49,748 nt of DNA from an uncultured Bacillaceae bacterium (GTDB lineage: Bacteria; Bacillota; Bacilli; Bacillales; Alkalibacillaceae): positions 1-49,748 of the forward strand of contig CALKAL010000022.1 of assembly GCA_937983065.1 (NCBI GenBank). Direction: 5' to 3'. Made by a program: the position numbers and the translations under genes. The notes beneath the pieces were generated by a model. That model had not been told where the DNA came from. It saw only the letters and a program-made list of their open reading frames with translations, and made no database searches. This document shows, piece by piece, positions 24,110 to 32,887 of this stretch (its first letter is position 1; each line of letters opens with the position of its first letter).

Positions 24110-25747
24110 ATGAATAAAATTAAATGCGAATGCGGTCATATTAATCATGAAGGAACAGTACTTTGTGAATCATGTGGTAAGCCGATAAAAGGAAACCAAC
24201 ATATTGACGGTAATGATAAAACAAAATTACTTAATATGCGCTATGACGGAAGTGCACGTCGTTCGCAAACATATAACCGAACGATTATTGATAAGACATG
24301 GAACTTTTTCTCATCAGTAAAAGTCGGTGTTTGGTTAATTGTTATTACTTTGATTGCATCAGGGATTGGAACAATTTATCCTCAAGAATTGCATAAACAA
24401 TCTTCCTTACCGTCCTCGCAATTTTATGAGCTAGAGTACGGACTACCAGGAAAAATCTTTTATCAGCTTGGGTTCCATAATATGTATTCGTCATGGTGGT
24501 ATATTACATTACTAGCTTTAATCGGAATTTCATTAGTCATTTGTTCATTGGATCGCTACGTACCTTTACGTCGTGCATTAAAAAATCAACGTCCTAAAAG
24601 AAATGAAGTATTTATAAAAAGACAACGATTATTTAGTGAATCAAACAAAGTAAGCGGCGAAGATAAAGCGCAATTTATTAACAAGCTGAAAAAGAAAGGC
24701 TATAAAATTACCGAACAAGACGGCCATGTTTTAGCTGAAAAAAATCGTTTTTCAAGATGGGGGCCATACGTCAATCACATCGGACTAATTCTTATTTTAC
24801 TCGCAGGTATTTTAAGATTGTTTCCTTCCATTTACTTTGAAGACTATCTTTGGGTTCGAGAAGGGGAAACAGCTCTTATTCCAAGTACGAATGAACAATA
24901 TTATATAGAAAATGAACAGTTTATTTATGAAGTATATGATCGACATGATGAAAGATTCCAAGAAGCTTTAAAAAATGAAGAATTTGATGTTCCGAGTAAT
25001 TTTCAAACAAATGCAATCATTTATAAAGTGAAAGAAGAAGTTATCACTGGGCAAGAACCTGAATTAGAAGAAATAACTCGAGGGGAAATTAGACTTAACG
25101 AGCCCCTTAGTTTTGACGGAATTACCCTTTACCAACAGGGTACCCAGCTGCAAAGTGAATATAAAACGATTGATATTGTCATTCGTGATGAAAATGGACA
25201 ATCAATCGGCAATTTTGTTTTTGATACAGATGAAGATCTACGTCAATACGATATAGGTTCAGGATATTCGGTCGAGATTTTAGAATATTATCCACAGTTT
25301 AGTGTTACGGAGCAAGGACCATCTTCATCTTCTAAGTACCCTAGAAATCCTGCTTTAATATTTTCGCTTCATAGTCCTGATGGCGATGAAGAACGCTATT
25401 TTTATCTTTTAGAAGAAGTGTTACCACTAGCTGAAGATTCCAATTATGATGTTGAAGTTGCTAGTGCAGACTTAATTACTGCATCAGGATTACTCGTCAA
25501 ACGTGATCGTTCACTATGGTTATTTGGAGTGGGAGCCACTATATTTATGATTGGTGTCGTTCAAGGTTTATATTGGCATCACCGCCGTATATGGATTCAT
25601 CCGAAAGAAGATAAGCTTTTAATTGCGGCACATACGAATAAAAACTGGTTCGGATTGAAAAAAGATATTGAACAATCAATCGAAAATACGTCAATAACGA
25701 TGGTTAATGATCAACAAGAATTAGATGCACAATCGAAGGAGGATTAA
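24110..25747 (+). CDS. resB: Cytochrome c biogenesis protein ResB (CcsB-type)
   Basis: Membrane protein of system II cytochrome c synthesis; with ResC it moves haem and attaches it to apocytochrome c. 545 residues. The cytoplasmic N-terminus carries a zinc-ribbon-like pair (Cys6, Cys8, Cys19, Cys22), as in B. subtilis. Helices lie near residues 73-93, 133-152, 222-242 and about 470-490, with a large extracytoplasmic domain between the last two. A WGPYVNHIG segment carries a conserved His. Starts 11 bases after resA. Confidence 0.95.
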   Translation: MNKIKCECGHINHEGTVLCESCGKPIKGNQHIDGNDKTKLLNMRYDGSARRSQTYNRTIIDKTWNFFSSVKVGVWLIVITLIASGIGTIYPQELHKQSSLPSSQFYELEYGLPGKIFYQLGFHNMYSSWWYITLLALIGISLVICSLDRYVPLRRALKNQRPKRNEVFIKRQRLFSESNKVSGEDKAQFINKLKKKGYKITEQDGHVLAEKNRFSRWGPYVNHIGLILILLAGILRLFPSIYFEDYLWVREGETALIPSTNEQYYIENEQFIYEVYDRHDERFQEALKNEEFDVPSNFQTNAIIYKVKEEVITGQEPELEEITRGEIRLNEPLSFDGITLYQQGTQLQSEYKTIDIVIRDENGQSIGNFVFDTDEDLRQYDIGSGYSVEILEYYPQFSVTEQGPSSSSKYPRNPALIFSLHSPDGDEERYFYLLEEVLPLAEDSNYDVEVASADLITASGLLVKRDRSLWLFGVGATIFMIGVVQGLYWHHRRIWIHPKEDKLLIAAHTNKNWFGLKKDIEQSIENTSITMVNDQQELDAQSKED

Positions 25748-25748
25748 G

Positions 25749-26930
25749 ATGGATTTGCCTACATTGAGTAGTAATTTTTTATACGTTGCCTTTATTGCAT
25801 ATTTAATCGCATCAATTATTTTTTGGGCTTCTATCGGAAAAAGAAAGGAGAAAAATTCAAAGTGGGTTAATACTGGTATCATCATTACAATTATCGGTTT
25901 AATCGCTCAAATTGTTTCTTTTATTTTCAGATGGATTGCATCAGGTCATATACCAGTTGGTAATATGTTTGAATTTATCTCATTCTTTGGAATGTGTTTA
26001 GTTTTTGCTTTCCTCGTTCTTTATTTTATTTATAAAGAAACGACTTTAGGATTAGTCGCATTACCGATTACAATGTTAATTATCGGATATGGCAGTATGT
26101 TTCCAAGAGAAATATCACCTTTAGTGCCATCACTACAATCTCATTGGCTTTATATACACGTCACACTAGCAGCATTAGCTGAAGCGATTTTGGCGATTAG
26201 CTTTTTCGCTGGACTCGTATACTTAATCGTAAAAATTGATCAATCAAGACGTTCACAACAAACATTTTGGCTTGAAGTCATTATGTACAGTATATTTTCA
26301 ACTTTAGCATTCATTATTTTAGTTTCATCATTCGGCGCAGCAGGTTATAATGTTGAATTTTCATATGAACAAAATGGGGAAACATTTACGACAGAATATG
26401 AATTACCTGTATTATTTGAGCCAAATAATTCAACCCTATTAACAGAAGGTGCGTTTACGACAGGTATTGAAGCACCAGGCTGGATGCAAGGTGCCGATGC
26501 AGGACGAAAATTTAATACATTAGTATGGTCGTTACTTGGAGGATTAGTTATCTATGGCCTCATTCGACTCATTACGAGAAAACGAATCGCACATAGTATC
26601 CAACCTTGGTTTAAGAGAGTAAACCTTGACCGTATTGATGAAATTATATACCGTTCAGTCGCAATTGGTTTTCCACTGTTCACATTAGGAGCCTTAATTT
26701 TCGCTGCTATATGGGCCCAGCAAGCTTGGGGACGTTTCTGGGGATGGGACCCGAAAGAAGTATGGGCATTAATTACGTGGTTCTTTTATGCGGCATTTTT
26801 ACATTTGAGATTAACGAGGGGTTGGCACGGTGAAAAATCTGCTTGGCTAGCCGTCATTGGATTTGCTATTATTATGTTTAACTTAATCGTTGTAAATTTA
26901 GTATTAGCTGGTTTACATTCATATGCGTAA
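25749..26930 (+). CDS. resC: Cytochrome c biogenesis protein ResC (CcsA-type)
   Basis: Haem-handling partner of ResB, 393 residues, with about eight transmembrane helices. The haem-binding WWD-type motif is visible near residue 325: WGRFWGWDPKEVWALITW, with conserved histidines in nearby loops. ATG at 25749 follows AGGAGG by 6 bases; the gene starts immediately after the resB stop. Confidence 0.95.
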   Translation: MDLPTLSSNFLYVAFIAYLIASIIFWASIGKRKEKNSKWVNTGIIITIIGLIAQIVSFIFRWIASGHIPVGNMFEFISFFGMCLVFAFLVLYFIYKETTLGLVALPITMLIIGYGSMFPREISPLVPSLQSHWLYIHVTLAALAEAILAISFFAGLVYLIVKIDQSRRSQQTFWLEVIMYSIFSTLAFIILVSSFGAAGYNVEFSYEQNGETFTTEYELPVLFEPNNSTLLTEGAFTTGIEAPGWMQGADAGRKFNTLVWSLLGGLVIYGLIRLITRKRIAHSIQPWFKRVNLDRIDEIIYRSVAIGFPLFTLGALIFAAIWAQQAWGRFWGWDPKEVWALITWFFYAAFLHLRLTRGWHGEKSAWLAVIGFAIIMFNLIVVNLVLAGLHSYA

Positions 26931-26953
26931 TTTGATAAAAGGAGTTGTCTTAC

Positions 26954-27670
26954 ATGTCGGAAGAAGCAAAAATTTTAGTTGTAGACGATGAGGAAAGAAT
27001 TCGTCGCTTACTTAAGCTTTACCTTACTCGAGAGGGTTATGAAATTGATGAAGCTGAAGATGGGAAAGAAGCATTAGATTTAGCACTCGAAAAAGATTAT
27101 GATGTCATCCTGCTTGATTTAATGTTACCAGAAATGGACGGAATCGAAATGTGTACAAAACTCCGGGAGAGTAAGGCAACACCAGTGATTATGTTAACGG
27201 CAAAAGGTGAGGAGTCAAATCGCGTACAAGGTTTCGAAGTAGGGGCTGATGATTATATCGTTAAACCGTTTAGCCCACGTGAAGTCGTTCTTCGTGTAAA
27301 AGCGTTATTAAGACGATCTTCAGCAACGAAATACTTAAAGACGAATACAGACTCTCATGAAGTACTCGTATATCCTCACTTAACAATTGATAAAGATGCC
27401 CATCGTGTAGTTGCTGATGGACAAGAAGTGAATTTAACACCGAAGGAATATGATTTATTATATTATTTAGCTAAAACACCAGATAAAGTATTTGATCGGG
27501 AAGAATTGTTGCGAGAAGTTTGGGAATATGAGTTTTTTGGAGATTTAAGAACGGTTGATACCCACGTTAAACGTTTACGGGAAAAATTAAGTCGCGTTTC
27601 AGAGGACGCAGCTAAAATGATTGTAACAGTATGGGGAGTCGGTTATAAGTTTGAGGTTATCGATTCATAA
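26954..27670 (+). CDS. resD: Response regulator ResD
   Basis: OmpR/PhoB-family regulator of aerobic and anaerobic respiration genes. 238 residues from ATG 26954, 9 bases after AAAAGGAG. The receiver domain has the acidic pair Asp11/Asp12 and phospho-acceptor Asp55 in VILLDLMLPEMDG. The C-terminal winged helix (about 135-235) contains NLTPKEYDLLYYLA and RTVDTHVKRLREKL. The stop overlaps resE by one base. Confidence 0.97.
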   Translation: MSEEAKILVVDDEERIRRLLKLYLTREGYEIDEAEDGKEALDLALEKDYDVILLDLMLPEMDGIEMCTKLRESKATPVIMLTAKGEESNRVQGFEVGADDYIVKPFSPREVVLRVKALLRRSSATKYLKTNTDSHEVLVYPHLTIDKDAHRVVADGQEVNLTPKEYDLLYYLAKTPDKVFDREELLREVWEYEFFGDLRTVDTHVKRLREKLSRVSEDAAKMIVTVWGVGYKFEVIDS

Positions 27671-29421
27671 TGTTTTGGCGAAGTGTCGTTTTTAAACTTT
27701 GGGGAACAATCATCCTGCTCGTTGCATTCGTATTGATGATTTTAACCCTTTTATTACTCGAGTTTTTTGAAGATTTTTTCGTTGAAGATACAGAAGAAAG
27801 TTTGTTGGATCAAGCTGAAAACATTGCATTAGTATTAGATGAACACGACAGCTCGCAAATTATGGAAACGATTGATAAACTAATGCATCCATCAACGAGT
27901 ATCGCTGTATTTATTAATAAACATTTATATTGGCAAACAGCTCCTGAAAATGATGCTGTAGAACCAATTGATCCAGCTTGGTTTATAACGAATGATCAAA
28001 TTAATGAAGTATTTGATACGAAAGAGCCAGTTAAAAAAACAACGAAACTACCCAATTTAGAAACCGAGGTCATTATTGTTGGAGTTCCAACAGCTGATGG
28101 CCTTGGGGTTATTTATGTTTATCAAACGTTAAGTGCAATTGAGCAAACGACAAAGCAAACGACTAGACTTATTTTACTCTCTGCAACAATGGCGATTATT
28201 TTAACGACGATATTTGCCTTTTTCTTATCAACCCGGGTGGCAGCCCCTCTCATTAAAATGCGAAAAGCAGCTGTTGAACTTTCCCGTGGTGAATTTCATA
28301 CAAAGGTACCCGTTGTAACGTATGATGAAATTGGTGATTTGGCAAACGCATTTAATCGAATGCGTCGTAAATTAAATTATAATATAACCGCTTTAAATCA
28401 AGAAAAATCTCAACTATCAAATATATTAAAGTCGATGGCAGATGGTGTAGTGACTGTTAATGTTAATTTTAATATTATCGTCATTAATCCACCTGCTGAA
28501 CGATTTTTAGCTCAAGCTTATAACAATATTCAAGATGATCAGATCGTTCTACCTGATGAATTAAAGGAAATGTTCCAAGAAGTAATCGATCAAAAAGAAG
28601 AGAAAGCTCAAGAAATAATTGCTCAAGGTCGGACGTTCGTTATCATCATGACACCGTTATATTATGACGATGCTATTCGCGGTGTCGTAGCTTTAATCCG
28701 TGATATGACTGAGGAAAGGCAGCTAGATAAATTAAGAAAAGATTTCCTCGCTAATGTCTCTCATGAATTAAGAACGCCGATATCAATGATGCAAGGCTAT
28801 TCTGAGGCTATCGTTGATAATATCGCTGAAACGACTGAGGAAAAACAAGAACTCGCGAAAATTATTTACGATGAATCATTAAGAATGGGCAGACTCGTTA
28901 ATGAACTTCTCGACTTAGCTCGAATGGAAGCCGGTCATATCCAACTTAGAAAAGAAAAAGTGTTTTTTAGACCGTTTATAGAACGTATTGCGCGTAAGTT
29001 CACGTCTTTAGCGAATGAAGAGAATATTAATTTTGAATATCATATTAAAACGGATAAACATGTTTATATTGATCCAGATCGTATTGAACAAGTATTGACG
29101 AATTTAATTGATAATGCCTTCAGACACTCTAAAGAAAATGGAACGGTTAAAATTACAGTTGAGGAAAAACAAAATAGTTTAATCGTTCATGTGACAGATA
29201 ATGGATCAGGTATAAAAGAAGAAGATTTACCATTTGTTTTTGAACGTTTCTATAAGGGAGATAAGGCCCGTACTAGAAATAGTGAGAAAAAAGGGACGGG
29301 ATTAGGTTTATCGATCGCAAAACATATTATTGAAGAGCATGATGGTACGATATTTGCTACAAGTGATGTGAATAAAGAGACGACCTTCACCTTTACACTA
29401 CCATTAAACGATAAAAATTGA
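27670..29421 (+). CDS. resE: Sensor histidine kinase ResE
   Basis: Membrane sensor paired with ResD; responds to oxygen limitation and nitric oxide in B. subtilis. 583 residues: TM1 (about 9-31), extracytoplasmic domain (about 32-163), TM2 (about 165-187), HAMP (about 188-240), PAS-like domain (about 250-345), HisKA with His365 in VSHELRTPI and a HATPase with N box (NAFRHS), DNGSGI and GTGLGLSIAKHI. The ATG overlaps the resD stop (TAATG). A terminator follows. Confidence 0.97.
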   Translation: MFWRSVVFKLWGTIILLVAFVLMILTLLLLEFFEDFFVEDTEESLLDQAENIALVLDEHDSSQIMETIDKLMHPSTSIAVFINKHLYWQTAPENDAVEPIDPAWFITNDQINEVFDTKEPVKKTTKLPNLETEVIIVGVPTADGLGVIYVYQTLSAIEQTTKQTTRLILLSATMAIILTTIFAFFLSTRVAAPLIKMRKAAVELSRGEFHTKVPVVTYDEIGDLANAFNRMRRKLNYNITALNQEKSQLSNILKSMADGVVTVNVNFNIIVINPPAERFLAQAYNNIQDDQIVLPDELKEMFQEVIDQKEEKAQEIIAQGRTFVIIMTPLYYDDAIRGVVALIRDMTEERQLDKLRKDFLANVSHELRTPISMMQGYSEAIVDNIAETTEEKQELAKIIYDESLRMGRLVNELLDLARMEAGHIQLRKEKVFFRPFIERIARKFTSLANEENINFEYHIKTDKHVYIDPDRIEQVLTNLIDNAFRHSKENGTVKITVEEKQNSLIVHVTDNGSGIKEEDLPFVFERFYKGDKARTRNSEKKGTGLGLSIAKHIIEEHDGTIFATSDVNKETTFTFTLPLNDKN

Positions 29422-29424
29422 CGT

Positions 29425-29480
29425 AAAATAGCTGTCCGATAATATAATACTCAGTATATTGGACAGCTATTTTCTTTTTC
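29425..29480 (+). terminator. Rho-independent terminator after resE
   Basis: AAAATAGCTGTCC pairs with GGACAGCTATTTT, with further pairing inside the loop, followed by CTTTTTC. It closes the res operon. Confidence 0.85.
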
Positions 29481-29510
29481 TCGTTTAATTAATTATATGG
29501 TAAAATGAGT

Positions 29511-29536
29511 TGTAACTTTTTGTATCATAAAACGAC
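29511..29536 (+). promoter_or_regulatory. Autoregulatory sigma-X promoter of sigX
   Basis: TGTAAC at 29511-29516 and CGAC at 29533-29536, spaced 16 bases, match the ECF sigma-X consensus (TGTAAC ... CGAC). It lies 25 bases before the sigX ATG. Autoregulation from such a promoter is known for B. subtilis sigX. Confidence 0.8.
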
Positions 29537-29560
29537 TAATAGAATGATTGGAGGCTCAGC

Positions 29561-30103
29561 ATGATGAGGGACCTCTTCAAAGAGATATACGATCAATATC
29601 ATCAAGATTTATACCGATTTATATTTTATATGGTGAAGGATCAACATTTAACGGAAGATTTAGTTCAAGATGTTTACATAAAAGTGATCCAATCTTATGA
29701 AACGTTTCAAGGTAAAAGCAGTCAAAAAACATGGCTATTTTCCATTGCTCGCCATGTTACAATTGACTATTTTCGAAAGCAAGGCAGAAGAAAAAAAGTT
29801 GTTCAAAGCAGTGTTTCCATTGATGAAAGTAGCGATATGATCCACGATAACCAACCCTTACCCGATGAAATCTTAGAGGCAAAGGAAGAGGTTAAAGAAT
29901 TATATCATTTATTAGACTTTTGTACAGAAGATCAAAAAATGGTTTTAATTTTACGTTACATACAACAATTATCGATCAAAGAAACTGCCGATATATTAAA
30001 TTGGTCTGAAAGTAAAGTGAAGACGACGCAACACCGGGGAATTAACCGATTAAAGGAGAAAATGAATGATTTAAAGGAGGGCGATGAAAGTGAAACGATA
30101 TAA
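29561..30103 (+). CDS. sigX: ECF RNA polymerase sigma factor SigX
   Basis: Extracytoplasmic-function sigma factor; in B. subtilis it controls cell-surface charge genes and resistance to cationic peptides. 180 residues with region 2 (YRFIFYMVKDQHLTEDLVQD, KTWLFSIARHVTIDYFR) and region 4 (LSIKETADILNWSESKVKTT). ATG at 29561 after TTGGAGG; ATG 29564 is also possible. Overlaps rsiX. The name rests on position after resE, on the rsiX partner and on the sigma-X-type promoter. Confidence 0.93.
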   Translation: MMRDLFKEIYDQYHQDLYRFIFYMVKDQHLTEDLVQDVYIKVIQSYETFQGKSSQKTWLFSIARHVTIDYFRKQGRRKKVVQSSVSIDESSDMIHDNQPLPDEILEAKEEVKELYHLLDFCTEDQKMVLILRYIQQLSIKETADILNWSESKVKTTQHRGINRLKEKMNDLKEGDESETI

Positions 30104-31301
30104 TGATAAAGATATTGAAAAACTACTTTCTGAGTTGCCCGACATAAAAGATGAGAAATCCTTTGATGAGTATTATGCTCACATTTCAAATCATGTCACG
30201 CGTAAACGTAGAAGAAAAGAACCTAAGCGAATGAAATGGGTTCCAATTTTAACGACCGCAGCTGCCTTTTTTATTGCGTTCATCGTAACTATCCAATTTA
30301 TAGGCAACGGGCAAATGGATGAAGCAAATGATAGATTTAGCTTAATTGAAGACAGTACAACAGAAAGTGACAGAGATAATGATGTCATGCTAGATCAAGA
30401 GGAGATGGATGGTTCTTCTAATGAAGTTGAAGAATCACAACATGAAGACACAGAAGAGGAATTGACAACAACGGAGTTTGATCCTGTTGAAATAACTGGC
30501 CGCCATATGATTTCATATGATAACGTTGAACTAGAGGATATTAATTTAGTGACGGTTTATCTTCCTGATGCTCAGTTAATGTCCCTTATTCCAATAACGT
30601 TAAGTACAGATTTGAATAAATTTGAAATATTAAATGATATTCAAACGTTTGATGGTCAATTGCCTGTATCCCAAATGATATACGAAGGGGTTCAATTTAG
30701 TGGCTTAAATAATGAAGGTGTTCCAGTAGTAGAAATTGATAGCCAATCTACATCTCAATTCGGTTCAACGGCTGAAGGAATGTTATTAAATTCACTCAGT
30801 TTATTTTTCTCGAATTTAAATGTGAATGAAGTTGTTTTACAAAACGAAAACGGTGATCCAGTTAATATGACACATATTGGTTCAGAAATATCGGTTTTAA
30901 ATACGGATGTTAATGATAGTTTCTATTATCGAATTTATCAAGAAAATCAAGAGGATGAACCAATTTTAACGATGGAGTATGCTTATAGTGACAGCTTTGA
31001 AGAAGTCGTTAATGAAATGCAAACTGCAAATGAAGACTTCAACTTTTATCCATCGATTAGTTCAGATATTGACTTTAACATTTCCATCACAGGTGAGACT
31101 GTAACAACACAATTTGTTAATTCAAACTTAGAAAATAACGATGAGACTATCGCGATGATTGAGGCATTGATACTAACAGCAAAGTCCTTCGATTTTGAAC
31201 AAATTGTTTTTGAGTATGACGGTTCACTGCAACAAGTCGGGCCTTATCATTTATCAGAGCCGATTCAACTAGACAAATACTTTTTTATTAACCCTATGTA
31301 A
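30090..31301 (+). CDS. rsiX: Anti-sigma factor RsiX
   Basis: Membrane anti-sigma factor that holds SigX inactive. About 403 residues: cytoplasmic N-terminal domain (about 1-47), one transmembrane helix (about 48-70, WVPILTTAAAFFIAFIV), an unusually acidic Asp/Glu/Ser/Thr-rich linker (about 80-130) and a secreted domain resembling the repeated GerMN-like fold. GTG 30090 is chosen because AGGAGG is 9 bases away; ATG 30084 is in frame but only 3 bases away. Overlaps the end of sigX, which couples sigma and anti-sigma translation. Confidence 0.88.
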   Translation: MKRYNDKDIEKLLSELPDIKDEKSFDEYYAHISNHVTRKRRRKEPKRMKWVPILTTAAAFFIAFIVTIQFIGNGQMDEANDRFSLIEDSTTESDRDNDVMLDQEEMDGSSNEVEESQHEDTEEELTTTEFDPVEITGRHMISYDNVELEDINLVTVYLPDAQLMSLIPITLSTDLNKFEILNDIQTFDGQLPVSQMIYEGVQFSGLNNEGVPVVEIDSQSTSQFGSTAEGMLLNSLSLFFSNLNVNEVVLQNENGDPVNMTHIGSEISVLNTDVNDSFYYRIYQENQEDEPILTMEYAYSDSFEEVVNEMQTANEDFNFYPSISSDIDFNISITGETVTTQFVNSNLENNDETIAMIEALILTAKSFDFEQIVFEYDGSLQQVGPYHLSEPIQLDKYFFINPM

Positions 31302-31360
31302 AAATAAAGAAAAAACGATTATGTTATCAACGTTTTATGCTTCATTTAAAAAGCCTTTTT

Positions 31361-31386
31361 ATCCGGAGACTATCCGGATTTTTTTA
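31361..31386 (+). terminator. Rho-independent terminator after rsiX
   Basis: ATCCGGA, loop GACTA, TCCGGAT, then TTTTTT. It lies 60 bases after rsiX and between the convergent rsiX and fer; no separate terminator for fer was recognised. Confidence 0.8.
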
Positions 31387-31455
31387 TGGCGTTTTTAAAT
31401 AAAGCTATTTGAAACGAATACTTTTCATGTTAAAATATTGTTGAAAAATTTGTTT

Positions 31456-31695
31456 TTAAAGATAACTTTTCAAATTGAAAGGTGACTCGGATATTTTAAT
31501 TGAACCAGTTGGACAACCTTCGAATGCGTCCTCTAAATCTTCAAGTAAATGCTCTGGTATAATAATTGTTCCACTATTTTCATCAATAAGATTAAAAGCA
31601 ATCCCCTCGTCATTATAATCAAAAATATTAGGAGCTGAAGAACCACAAGCCCCACAGGCAATACATGTCGTTTGATCAATGATTGTATATTTCAA
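31456..31695 (-). CDS. fer: 4Fe-4S ferredoxin
   Basis: Small electron carrier, 79 residues. Four cluster ligands: Cys11, Cys14 and Cys17 (CIACGACG) and Cys61 (GCPTGSI), the single-cluster Bacillus type, with an acidic surface. It begins with TTG (complement of 31693-31695) behind GAGGAGAG. It is divergent from ypbB, with a sigma-A promoter between, as in B. subtilis. The C-terminus (FNLKSYL) differs from the acidic B. subtilis tail. Confidence 0.95.
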   Translation of the reverse strand: MKYTIIDQTTCIACGACGSSAPNIFDYNDEGIAFNLIDENSGTIIIPEHLLEDLEDAFEGCPTGSIKISESPFNLKSYL

Positions 31696-31735
31696 TGTTA
31701 ATTTCTCTCCTCATCAATTTCACTCTGTCCTTTTT

Positions 31736-31765
31736 ATTGTAATATGTTTTTATCCTTTTTATCAA
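31736..31765 (-). promoter_or_regulatory. Sigma-A promoter of fer
   Basis: Minus strand: TTGATA (complement of 31760-31765), 18 bases, TACAAT (complement of 31736-31741), about 40 bases before the TTG start. Its -35 is within 6 bases of the ypbB -10 on the other strand, so the two promoters face away from each other with overlapping polymerase footprints. Confidence 0.7.
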
Positions 31766-31770
31766 TTCGT

Positions 31771-31779
31771 TGATATAAT
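31771..31779 (+). promoter_or_regulatory. Extended -10 promoter of ypbB-recS
   Basis: TGATATAAT: TGN followed by TATAAT (31774-31779), 31 bases before the ypbB ATG. No good -35 hexamer is seen 16-18 bases upstream. Confidence 0.6.
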
Positions 31780-31810
31780 AGACTATATTGTCGTTTTTAG
31801 GAGAATGATT

Positions 31811-32887
31811 ATGAATTATGAATCAATTATATTACATATGCTTTCAAAGCTTGAGCGGGAACGAACTGTAAATTCGGTCTATCATATACTACGGGGAAAA
31901 CGTTCGGCTCAAACGATTCAAGATATTCATTTATTCAACTTACAACAATTTTACGGTATTTACCCAAATTTAAACTTAAAAAATTATGAAGAATGGATCA
32001 CTCGGTTCAAACAAAATCATTGGATAAATGAAAACGACAACATGTTTACATTAACAGATGAAGGGCATATTTTTGTTGAAAAACAATTAATGAACAAGCC
32101 ATTAAAGTTTGATGGTTTAAAGTTTCATCGGAAGGATCAATTATTTTTAAAAACGTTACAGCTATTATGCCAAACGGTTTCCAATCTCATATATGATAAT
32201 CATCAATTTATTCCAATTGTAGATAGCCTTCCTATTCAGCAAAAAGTAAAAAAGATGATTCGAAAATATAGAGAAAACCGCCCAGAACTGTATGAAGGTC
32301 TTTTTATCGACTTATATACGATTTTTAATGAACTTAGTGAAGAACCGATTGATTATTTAGCGAGGCAATTGACGAGTGCTAACCAAATCGGATTGTCTAA
32401 ACAGCAAATTGCGGAATTAGAAAATAGTACGGATCACGATATTCATTTCGTTACAATCCATCTTATTCATCAAATGCTAAGCATCGTAGAACAAAATAAA
32501 GGGAAATACCCTTTTTTAGAACAACTTATAGATACGGAGCAATCAAGAACATTAACACATTCTGCTTCAATAACAGAACGTCTATTAAATCAACGTAAAA
32601 CGATAGAAGATATTAGTCGGATTAGACGGTTGAAAGTAAGTACTATAGAAGATCATATCGTGGAAATAGCAACTCAAAATCAACATTTCTCCATTCGACC
32701 TTTTGTTGATGAACGATTAGAAAAGGAAATTATCGCAAGACTCAACGAAGCTAATACAGCGAGGTTGAAAATAATAAAAGACATGCTACCAGATACGGTC
32801 ACTTATTTTCAAATTCGATTAGTATTGACGAAATGGAGCTTATTTTCTAATGAGCAGGGGGGAAGAGAAGATGAGTTCATCCGTTAA
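31811..32887 (+). CDS. ypbB: YpbB family protein (helix-turn-helix domain)
   Basis: 358 residues, function not established. ATG 31811 is chosen from AGGAGA 6 bases upstream; the frame is open further upstream but across the fer promoter. Mostly helical and soluble. A C-terminal segment (RLKVSTIEDHIVEIATQN, about residues 275-295) resembles the helix-turn-helix domain found C-terminal in some RecQ helicases. The gene overlaps recS by 17 bases. The RecQ-type helicase here is short, so the two proteins may work together as a split RecQ; this is inference. Confidence 0.85.
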   Translation: MNYESIILHMLSKLERERTVNSVYHILRGKRSAQTIQDIHLFNLQQFYGIYPNLNLKNYEEWITRFKQNHWINENDNMFTLTDEGHIFVEKQLMNKPLKFDGLKFHRKDQLFLKTLQLLCQTVSNLIYDNHQFIPIVDSLPIQQKVKKMIRKYRENRPELYEGLFIDLYTIFNELSEEPIDYLARQLTSANQIGLSKQQIAELENSTDHDIHFVTIHLIHQMLSIVEQNKGKYPFLEQLIDTEQSRTLTHSASITERLLNQRKTIEDISRIRRLKVSTIEDHIVEIATQNQHFSIRPFVDERLEKEIIARLNEANTARLKIIKDMLPDTVTYFQIRLVLTKWSLFSNEQGGREDEFIR

